From NCBI GenBank assembly GCA_020029615.1, contig JAIBJO010000059.1, positions 1-32,256 on the forward strand: 32,256 bases of DNA, in the 5' to 3' direction. Position numbers and translations under genes: made by a program. Shown here piece after piece: positions 22,983 to 29,140 of the stretch. Position 1 is the stretch's first letter, and every line of letters starts with the position of its first letter. The notes below the pieces were generated by a model. That model was not told the origin of the DNA and did no database searches. It worked only from the letters and a program-made list of their open reading frames with translations. Source of the DNA: Actinomycetota bacterium (GTDB lineage Bacteria > Actinomycetota > Thermoleophilia > Gaiellales > Gaiellaceae).

Positions 22983-23856
22983 GGTCCTGGGCCTTCCGGG
23001 CGCGGTCCCATGGCTCCTCGTCCCAGCGGATCAGGTCCGGGTCGACCCCCCGCGCCTCGGCGAGATCGCAGGTGAGTCGTTGGAAGCGCGCGATGTCGAC
23101 GACCGGATGGCTCGTCGGTACGAGCGTGGCGTCGCAGCCGAGCTCGCCCAAGGCTCGCATGGCGTTGGCGGCCCGCTCGGCAGCGCGACCCTCGCCCTCG
23201 AGCACGAAGCAGCGCACGGTGTCGTCGATCGCGGCCAGATGGCCGTGGAGGAGCTGCTCGGTGTGGTGCGCCTCGGCGGCGACGTGCGCGCCTTCGCGCA
23301 GCTTCAGGACCGCCTCGAGCACGGTTGCGACGTCGCGCCCCGCACCTGCGACGACGAAGCGGTCGTGCCCCGAGGCACCGAGCGGCACCGCGTCCAGCTC
23401 GAGCTCGACCGACGCTGCGAGCCCGCTGACGTCCTCGCCGCGAAGCGCGCGTCCGGCCGCGACCGCGCACATGTAGCTCACCGTGTGGCAGTAGCTTTCC
23501 TCGACCTCGGGGGTCACGACGAGTACGCGATCCACCACCCTCCCGATCGGCCCGTCCGGCGCACCCGTGATCAGCCACGTCTCGCCGTCGAATCTCTCGA
23601 CGGCCTCGCGCGTGAGCGGGGTCTCACCTTCGTGGCTGATCGCGACGAGCACGTCGGCCGGTGGCGCAGTTCCGAGAACGAGCTCGAGCGCCTGCGCTGC
23701 CGAACCGCAGCCGAGGGCCGCGTGGTACGACGTGCCGCAGCCCGTGAACAAGACACTTGCTCCTTCCGGAAGTCGCAGGCCCCCGACCAGATCGGGTATC
23801 CGGCGAAGCCACTCGGGCTGAGCTGCAATGGCCTTTCGGGTCAGCTGTCCGGGCAC
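22966..23856 (-). CDS. SIS-domain protein (GlmS isomerase/AgaS-like)
   Basis: A 296-aa sugar-isomerase-fold protein with two SIS domains. The first has VLFTGCGTSYHAALGCGSAA (phosphosugar binding) and AISHEGETPLTREAVE, the second VVAGAGRDVATVLEAVLKL and AEAHHTEQLLHG. It resembles the isomerase half of glucosamine-fructose-6-phosphate aminotransferase without the glutaminase domain, so it probably isomerises, deaminates or senses an amino-sugar phosphate. No sugar genes are adjacent to refine this. The GTG start at 23856 is supported by TATAGA (23865-23870, minus strand) 8 nt upstream with TGG before it (an extended -10). This box overlaps the -10 box of the divergent M16 gene. Confidence 0.88.
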   Translation of the reverse strand: MPGQLTRKAIAAQPEWLRRIPDLVGGLRLPEGASVLFTGCGTSYHAALGCGSAAQALELVLGTAPPADVLVAISHEGETPLTREAVERFDGETWLITGAPDGPIGRVVDRVLVVTPEVEESYCHTVSYMCAVAAGRALRGEDVSGLAASVELELDAVPLGASGHDRFVVAGAGRDVATVLEAVLKLREGAHVAAEAHHTEQLLHGHLAAIDDTVRCFVLEGEGRAAERAANAMRALGELGCDATLVPTSHPVVDIARFQRLTCDLAEARGVDPDLIRWDEEPWDRARKAQDLSAGL

Positions 23857-23864
23857 GAGCGCTG

Positions 23865-23874
23865 TCTATACCAT
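23865..23874. promoter_or_regulatory. Shared -10 element of two divergent leaderless genes
   Basis: The sequence TCTATACCAT reads TATAGA on the minus strand, 8 nt before the SIS GTG, and TATACC/TACCAT on the plus strand, 7 nt before the M16 GTG (23882). The two genes are only 25 bp apart, so both promoters must use nearly the same base pairs. Confidence 0.5.
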
Positions 23875-23881
23875 CGAATCC

Positions 23882-25150
23882 GTGCCCGTGTTCGACAAGA
23901 CACGCCTTGGAAACGGCGTTCGCGTCGTCACCGCGCCGATGCCTCAGATGGGCTCGGTGTCGTGCTTCGTGACGCTCGCTGCCGGATCGCGCTACGAGAA
24001 TCCAGGCTCCAAGGGGATCGCGCACTTCGCCGAGCACATGTTCTTCAAGGGCACCGAGCGGCGTCCCACCGCGCGCACTATCTCGACGGAGATCGACGCC
24101 ATCGGGGGCGAGTTCAACGCTTTCACGGGCAAGGAGCTGACCGGGTATTACGTCAAATGCGGCTCGGAGACGCGCGACGTCGCCCTCGACGTTCTCTCCG
24201 ACATGCTCCTCCACTCGCGCTTCGAACCGGTGGAGATCGAGAAGGAAAAAGGCGTGATCCTCGAGGAGATGAACGTGTACCTCGACACGCCGCAACGCTA
24301 CGTCGGCAACGTGTACGAGCGACTGCTGTACGCCGACCAGCCTCTCGGCTGGGACATCCTCGGGACGAAGGAGACGATCGAGGGAGCCACACGTGAGACG
24401 TTCACGTCGTACCTGGACGCGTGGTATCGCCCCGAGCGAATCGTCGTCGGCGTCGGTGGGCGAATCGGTGACGGCCTCACGGATCGACTCGAGGAGCTGC
24501 TGGGCGGAATCGACCCCACGCCGACCGGGGCGCCTGCACCGGTCGCAATCCCACCGGACGCGTCACCGGTCGCCTTGCATACGAAGGCGTCGGAGCAGGC
24601 GCACCTCATCATCGGTGTCCGCGGATACCCGATCGGCCATCCGAGCCGCTACGCGCTCCAGCTCCTCGCCGTCGTGCTCGGAGGCGGAATGTCGTCCCGG
24701 CTCTTCACCGAGGTGCGAGAGAAGCGCGGGCTTGCGTACTACGTCCACGCGTCGCACAGCGGATACACGGACACCGGCAGCTTCTACTCCAGCGCGGGGG
24801 TAGACGTCGACCGCGTCGACGAGGCGATCACGACGATCCTCGAAGAGCTCCGCAAGGTCGCCGCCGAGCCTCTTCCGGCGGACGAGCTCGAGAAAGCGCG
24901 CGGCTATGCGAAGGGGCGTTTCGTGCTCCGGCTCGAGAGCCCGCAGGGGACGATTCAGTACGGCCTCAGGCACGAGGTGCTCGAAGGCGAGATCGAGGAG
25001 CCGGACGACCTCCTTGCCCGCCTCGACGAGGTGACGGTCGAGGACGTCCAGCGCGTCGCGAAGGACCTCTTCGAGGGGAAGCGGCTCTATCTCGCACTCG
25101 TGGGCCCGTTCGACGATCCGGCCCGGTTCGAGAAGCTGCTCGCGGCCTGA
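23882..25150 (+). CDS. M16-family zinc metallopeptidase (processing-peptidase-like)
   Basis: A 422-aa M16B peptidase. The inverted zinc motif HXXEH is in GIAHFAEHMFFKGT, with the downstream Glu in LEEMNVYLDTP. The second half contains LQLLAVVLGGGMSSRLFTEV then REKRGLAYYVHASHS, the typical R/Y motif. In this family it degrades or processes peptides in a clam-shell chamber; bacterial members often lie near polynucleotide phosphorylase, which is not the case here. I start it at GTG 23882 (PVFDKTRLGNGVRVV) since homology begins there. The longer reading from 23828 would overlap the divergent SIS gene, and the -10 box lies 7 nt upstream. Confidence 0.92.
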   Translation: MPVFDKTRLGNGVRVVTAPMPQMGSVSCFVTLAAGSRYENPGSKGIAHFAEHMFFKGTERRPTARTISTEIDAIGGEFNAFTGKELTGYYVKCGSETRDVALDVLSDMLLHSRFEPVEIEKEKGVILEEMNVYLDTPQRYVGNVYERLLYADQPLGWDILGTKETIEGATRETFTSYLDAWYRPERIVVGVGGRIGDGLTDRLEELLGGIDPTPTGAPAPVAIPPDASPVALHTKASEQAHLIIGVRGYPIGHPSRYALQLLAVVLGGGMSSRLFTEVREKRGLAYYVHASHSGYTDTGSFYSSAGVDVDRVDEAITTILEELRKVAAEPLPADELEKARGYAKGRFVLRLESPQGTIQYGLRHEVLEGEIEEPDDLLARLDEVTVEDVQRVAKDLFEGKRLYLALVGPFDDPARFEKLLAA

Positions 25151-25181
25151 CGAGGCCCCTCTGCGCCTATCCTCGTGTGGC

Positions 25182-25961
25182 GTGCCACATGCGAGGGTCA
25201 ACAGCGTGCAGCTCTACTACGAGGAGAGCGGATCCGGCGCGCCGATCCTCGGCATCCACGGAGGAGGGAGCTCGGCGGTCTTCTGGGAGGACGCCGCGGC
25301 GCAGCTGTCCGAGCTTGGGCGGGTGATCGTCTACGACCGTCGTGGCTCCAACCGCAGCGAGCGCCCGGACGCGTACGAGGTCACGAGTGTGCGCGAGCAC
25401 GCAGACGACGCCCTCGCGCTCATGCGGGCGCTCGACGCCGAGCCGGCGGTCCTGATCGGACGCAGCTACGGCGGGACCGTTGCTCTCGATCTCGCGCTCC
25501 GCCATCCCGGGTCGGTGCTCGGCGTCGCCCTGCTCGAGGCGGGCGCGCAGGGCCTGTCACCCGAGTACGACACGTGGTTCGCATCGGTCGCCACGACGGT
25601 CGAGCTAGCGGCCGCCGAGCGCGGCGTCGACGTCGTGGGTGAGGTCGTGCTCCGAGACGTCTTTGGTGCCTGGGAGGAACTGCCGGAGAGGTGGCGCGAG
25701 GTCTTCACCGTGAACGGCCCAGCGCTCCTCGCCGAGGTCCGCGGGGGGGAGACGACCGACAACGCTCGACTGGGAGAGCTGCGCGTTCCGACCCTCGTCG
25801 TGACCGCCGAGGCCTCGCCGGAGCCCATCCGGCGAGGGTCGGAGGCGCTGGCACGGGCGCTCCCGCAGGCGCGATCGGTCCGCGTGGGAGGAGGCCACGT
25901 GATCGACCCGGCCGGGCCCGAAGTGCTGGCGTTCGTCTCGGAGATCATCGAGGCCGGATAG
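25182..25961 (+). CDS. Alpha/beta-hydrolase
   Basis: A 259-aa alpha/beta-hydrolase. The oxyanion segment is GIHGGGSSAVFWED, the nucleophile S95 sits in LIGRSYGGTVALDLALRHPG, and the catalytic His is about H239 in VGGGHVIDP. The usual acid position after the sixth strand reads VVTAEASPEP, so Glu may replace Asp. The substrate is unknown; the family includes esterases, haloperoxidase-like and dehalogenase-like enzymes. TATCCT (25168-25173) lies 8 nt before GTG 25182 without a Shine-Dalgarno, which supports a leaderless start. Its 3' end overlaps the convergent MerR gene by 17 bp. Confidence 0.9.
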   Translation: MPHARVNSVQLYYEESGSGAPILGIHGGGSSAVFWEDAAAQLSELGRVIVYDRRGSNRSERPDAYEVTSVREHADDALALMRALDAEPAVLIGRSYGGTVALDLALRHPGSVLGVALLEAGAQGLSPEYDTWFASVATTVELAAAERGVDVVGEVVLRDVFGAWEELPERWREVFTVNGPALLAEVRGGETTDNARLGELRVPTLVVTAEASPEPIRRGSEALARALPQARSVRVGGGHVIDPAGPEVLAFVSEIIEAG

Positions 25962-26817
25962 ACGCGAACTGGTCGAGCACGATGCTCGCCTCGTCGCGAA
26001 CGATCGGGAACTGGATCTCGGTGAGCCATGCCTCGGACGGCGTATCGTCAGGACTCGTGATGTAGATCTCGCGGGGAGAGCCGGTCACGGTCAGTCCTTC
26101 ATGCTCGACGATCGCCTGGAGCGCGCGATAGGACCGGTCGAGCTCCTGGTAGTGGCCGCGGTGGACGTATGTCAGCATCGTGGCGGCGGGAAGCGTCGCG
26201 TACTCGATCCGATCACTGCCGGACACTTCCGCGGACACGGGCCAACCGACGTCGAGGTCGACCATCCCGTCGTCGTCGGCGTACGGGCAGACGATGAACG
26301 GCGGTCCCGCGAACCCGGCTCCGACCGTATCGATGTGCTCGTGAACCTCGGCTATTGCAGCGGGGATGACTTCGGGCAGCTTCTCCTGTGGCGCGCGGTC
26401 GCGAATCACCAGCACGGGTTGGTCAGGAACCTCCTTGATCTCCACCTCGCCGCGGATGTCGATCGTGTCTGGCACGAGCTCCTCCTCTCCTTCGATCAGT
26501 CGTTGCAGGGTCGCCAGGATGTGCTCGGTCGTCAGCGCCAGCTCGGCCATCTTCGCCCTGTGCTGCACGAGGCGGGACCGCGTGAAGGACGGGTCGTCGG
26601 CATCGACGATCTCACGAATCTCGTCGAGCGCGAGCTCGAGGAAGCGCAGTCGCCGGATGGCCGCAGCGTCGGTCAGCTGATCAGTCGAGTAGAAGCGATA
26701 GCCCGTCTCCGGGTCGATGTAGGCGGGCTGCAGGAGTCCGAGCTCGCCGTAGTGACGGACCGCGCGGACGGTCAGGCCGCTGAGTCGTGCGAACCGTCCG
26801 ATCGCAAGTAGCTGCAT
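25945..26817 (-). CDS. MerR-family regulator with GyrI-like effector domain
   Basis: A 290-aa regulator of the BmrR/BltR layout. The MerR HTH is LLAIGRFARLSGLTVRAVRH, then YGELGLLQPAYIDPETGYRF and the second helix region RRLRFLELALDEI. A dimerisation coiled coil spans about 75-115. Residues 120-290 form a GyrI-like small-molecule domain (VEIKEVPDQPVLVIRDRAP, then EIYITSPDDTPSEAWLTEIQFPI). There is no metal-binding Cys set, so the effector is likely an organic, perhaps cationic, compound. The target gene is not obvious: the neighbours are a hydrolase and a PLP decarboxylase, with no adjacent efflux pump. TAGGCT (26825-26830, minus strand) 7 nt before the ATG marks a leaderless start. Confidence 0.92.
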   Translation of the reverse strand: MQLLAIGRFARLSGLTVRAVRHYGELGLLQPAYIDPETGYRFYSTDQLTDAAAIRRLRFLELALDEIREIVDADDPSFTRSRLVQHRAKMAELALTTEHILATLQRLIEGEEELVPDTIDIRGEVEIKEVPDQPVLVIRDRAPQEKLPEVIPAAIAEVHEHIDTVGAGFAGPPFIVCPYADDDGMVDLDVGWPVSAEVSGSDRIEYATLPAATMLTYVHRGHYQELDRSYRALQAIVEHEGLTVTGSPREIYITSPDDTPSEAWLTEIQFPIVRDEASIVLDQFASIRPR

Positions 26818-26878
26818 GGATCCGAGCCTACGGTCTCACGCTGCGGAAGAGTCAAGGGCTGCCGCATAGACTCGAATC

Positions 26879-28267
26879 GTGAGCGACGAGCGCGAGTTTC
26901 TGCGACTGACGGCCGACCTCGCTGCCGACTTCGTCGACTCGCTCGCGGAGCGGCCGGTGCGGCCGGAAGCCTCCGTCGAGGAGATGCGTCGTGCGCTCGG
27001 CGGTCCGTTGCAGGAGCAGCCGCGCGATCCGCGCGAGGTGATCGACGAGCTCTCTCGGGCTACCGAGCCAGGGCTCGCAGCGATGGGCAGCGGCCGCTAC
27101 TTCGGCTTCGTGATCGGCGGTGCAGTGCCAGCAGCGCTCGCCGCGGACATGCTGACCAGCGCCTGGGATCAGAACGCCGCACTCGCCCTGCCCACGCCGG
27201 CGGCGGCGGTTGTGGAAGAGGTCGTGGGCGGGTGGCTCGCTGAGCTGCTCGGCATCCCCGGGTCCGCGTCGTTCGCGCTCGTCACCGGCTGCCAGATGGC
27301 CCACGCGACCTGCCTCGCGGCGGCTCGACACCATGTGCTCGCGCAGGTCGGGCACGACGTCGAGCGTGCCGGCCTCGCCGGCGCGCCCCCGATTCGCGTC
27401 GTCGCGGGCGCCAAGCGGCACGGGACGCTCGATCGTGCGCTCCGCCTCCTCGGGATCGGCACCGACGCCGTCCGGGAGGTGCCGGTCGACGATCAGGGGC
27501 GGATGCTCACGCGCGCTCTGCACGAAGAGCTCCGGGGCGACCGCAACGGCCCGACGATCGTGTGCGCGCAGGCCGGCGAGGTCAACACCGGCGCGTTCGA
27601 CGATCTCGAGACGGCGGCCGACGCGACGCGGGACGCAGGCGGGTGGCTGCACGTGGACGGCGCTTTCGGTCTCTGGGCGGCGGCGTCGCCGACCCTCCGT
27701 CATCTGATCGCAGGCGCCGAGCGGGCGGACTCGTGGGCGACTGACGCCCACAAGTGGCTGAACGTCCCGTTCGACTGCGGCGTCGCCTTCTGCGCGCATC
27801 CCGAGCCGCACCGAGCGGCGATGGGAATCCGGTCGGACTATCTCCTCCACGCCGAGCCCGAAGCAGGCCGTGACCCTGTCGACTGGAACCCCGAACACTC
27901 TCGACGAGCGCGAGGGTTCACCGTGTACGCGGCACTCCGCTCGCTTGGCCGTTCCGGCGTGACGGAGCTTGTCGACCGCTGCTGCGCGCACGCGCGTCGT
28001 TTCGCCCTCGAGCTGGGCGACCTACCCGGCTGCGAGATCCTCAACGACGTCGTCCTCAATCAGGTGCTCTTCCGCTTCGAGGACGACGAGAAGACGAACG
28101 CGGTCCTCACCCGCGTCCAGGCGGGTGGCGAAGCCTGGATGGGCGGAACGATGTGGGACGGGCGCGCCGCGATCCGCGTCTCGGTCACGAACTGGCGCAC
28201 GACAAGTGCCGACATCGACCGCACAATCGCTGCCTTCGAGCGTGCGCTGGCCGACCTCGCAGGCTGA
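26879..28267 (+). CDS. Group II PLP-dependent amino-acid decarboxylase
   Basis: A 462-aa enzyme of the aromatic-L-amino-acid/glutamate decarboxylase family. The PLP-binding Lys is K292 in SWATDAHKWLNVPFDCG, D260 in LHVDGAFGLW pairs with the pyridine nitrogen, and the N-terminal segment GSGRYFGFVIGGAVPAAL is typical. Length and domain order are normal. The substrate cannot be named; an aromatic or acidic amino acid is usual. It is divergent from the MerR gene, with TAGACT (26867-26872) 6 nt before GTG 26879. The -10 boxes of the two genes are 36 bp apart, so the MerR protein could regulate this gene. Confidence 0.92.
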   Translation: MSDEREFLRLTADLAADFVDSLAERPVRPEASVEEMRRALGGPLQEQPRDPREVIDELSRATEPGLAAMGSGRYFGFVIGGAVPAALAADMLTSAWDQNAALALPTPAAAVVEEVVGGWLAELLGIPGSASFALVTGCQMAHATCLAAARHHVLAQVGHDVERAGLAGAPPIRVVAGAKRHGTLDRALRLLGIGTDAVREVPVDDQGRMLTRALHEELRGDRNGPTIVCAQAGEVNTGAFDDLETAADATRDAGGWLHVDGAFGLWAAASPTLRHLIAGAERADSWATDAHKWLNVPFDCGVAFCAHPEPHRAAMGIRSDYLLHAEPEAGRDPVDWNPEHSRRARGFTVYAALRSLGRSGVTELVDRCCAHARRFALELGDLPGCEILNDVVLNQVLFRFEDDEKTNAVLTRVQAGGEAWMGGTMWDGRAAIRVSVTNWRTTSADIDRTIAAFERALADLAG

Positions 28268-28289
28268 GTCGGCTCGCGCGAGGCTCTAG

Positions 28290-28394
28290 CTGGAGGACGA
28301 GGGCTATCAAGTAGCCGTCCGCGCTGGACAGGCCATGTCGCTCGATCAGGCCGTCGAGCTCGCGCTCAGCCTCGAGGCGCGGGAGCCGGAATGA
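28290..28394 (+). pseudogene. C-terminal remnant of a regulator or ATPase-type protein
   Basis: The frame after an in-frame TAG (28287-28289) reads LEDEGYQVAVRAGQAMSLDQ then AVELALSLEAREPE and stops at 28392-28394. The pattern G-x-AMSL-x-x-AV-x-x-AL is what I know from the extreme C-terminus of large LuxR/SARP-like and adenylate-cyclase-like ATPases of actinobacteria. Nothing of the rest of such a gene precedes it; the decarboxylase ends 22 bp upstream. It looks like the stub of a gene lost by deletion. Chance resemblance of a 34-codon stretch remains possible. Confidence 0.4.
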
Positions 28395-28408
28395 CGTACG
28401 CGCAGGCA

Positions 28409-28444
28409 TGTCGCTACAAGCCAGCTGTTCTATGTAGCTACAAT
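28409..28444 (+). promoter_or_regulatory. Toxin-antitoxin promoter with tandem palindromic operator
   Basis: TGTAGCTACA (28433-28442) is a perfect 10-bp palindrome and overlaps the -10 box TACAAT (28439-28444), which is 7 nt from the GTG of the antitoxin. A near copy, TGTCGCTACA, lies at 28409-28418, 24 bp upstream. Two operator copies over the promoter are usual for autoregulated toxin-antitoxin operons bound by the antitoxin or the complex. Confidence 0.65.
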
Positions 28445-28451
28445 ACGACCC

Positions 28452-28706
28452 GTGGAAGTCGGGATCCGGGAGCTGCGCGCGCACCTCAGCCGCTACATCG
28501 AGCAGGTTCACGACGGCGAGGACATCGTCGTCACCGATCGAGGCGTCCCGGTTGCGCGAATCGTCCCGATGAACGGTGAGCGGAAGATCGACCGGCTCAT
28601 CGCGGCAGGCCTCGTGCGTCCCGCCCCTAAACCCAAGGGGCCTCCTCCCCGCCCGGTCAAGACGGACGGGACCGTGAGCGACCTCGTGGCGGAGCAGCGG
28701 CGCTGA
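28452..28706 (+). CDS. Type II antitoxin, Phd/YefM family (VapB-like)
   Basis: An 84-aa antitoxin. The N-terminal half is the Phd/YefM DNA-binding fold: VEVGIRELRAHLSRYIEQVH, then DGEDIVVTDRGVPVARIVP. The C-terminal half is Pro-rich and charged (PAPKPKGPPPRPVKTDGTV) and would bind and block the toxin. The start is GTG 28452, set by the -10 box 7 nt upstream (leaderless). Its stop codon overlaps the toxin start by 4 bp, so the pair is translationally coupled. It would neutralise the PIN-domain toxin and repress its own promoter at the palindromes upstream. Confidence 0.9.
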   Translation: MEVGIRELRAHLSRYIEQVHDGEDIVVTDRGVPVARIVPMNGERKIDRLIAAGLVRPAPKPKGPPPRPVKTDGTVSDLVAEQRR

Positions 28707-29140
28707 TCGCGTACTTCGACACGTCGGCATTCCTCAAGCTCGTCGTGGACGAGCCAGGGTCATCCGAGATGAGCGCGCTGTGGGAGGATGCCGACCGTCG
28801 GATCTCGTCGCGGCTGCTCTATCCCGAAGCCCGTGCGGCCGTGGCTGCCGCCGCTCGTGCCGGACGCCTCCGCACCGAGGCTCGCACGGCGGTCCTGTCC
28901 GAGTTGGAGCGTCTTTGGACCGAGATCGACGACGTCGATCTCGACCCGGAACTCACCCGCCGGGCGGGTGACCTGTCTCAGCTTCTGGCGCTCACGGGCG
29001 GAGACGCAGTGCACCTCGCAACCGCCGAAGCGGTGATCGACGAGGACGACCTCGTCGCGTGCACCGACGTCCGCCTCGCGAGCGGTGCGCGCGCCCTCGG
29101 TCTCGCCGTCGCGGGTGCGCCTCAGTCCTCGGCCGGCTGA
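28703..29140 (+). CDS. PIN-domain toxin (VapC-like), probable CTG start
   Basis: A 145-aa PIN ribonuclease toxin. The four acidic residues of the active site are D6 in IAYFDTSAFLKL, E42 in LLYPEARAAV, D101 in TGGDAVHLATA and D122 in ACTDVRLASGARAL. The first Asp lies upstream of every in-frame ATG or GTG near the 5' end; the first GTG is at 28745 and would delete it. The codon in the right place is CTG (28703-28705), overlapping the antitoxin stop as CTGA, exactly where ATGA or GTGA is found in other pairs, with GGAG (28691-28694) 8 nt upstream. I therefore propose a CTG start. Its end overlaps the convergent acs gene by 19 bp. Confidence 0.87.
   Translation: MIAYFDTSAFLKLVVDEPGSSEMSALWEDADRRISSRLLYPEARAAVAAAARAGRLRTEARTAVLSELERLWTEIDDVDLDPELTRRAGDLSQLLALTGGDAVHLATAEAVIDEDDLVACTDVRLASGARALGLAVAGAPQSSAG

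Noticed and set aside
22982-24396. Extension of the class V aminotransferase frame through the SIS gene and into M16
   Set aside because: The sequence after residue 385 has no family resemblance and lies antisense to the SIS gene or out of frame with M16; it results from loss of the true stop codon.
28745-29140. GTG at 28745 as the toxin start
   Set aside because: It would remove the first catalytic Asp and the first strand of the PIN domain.
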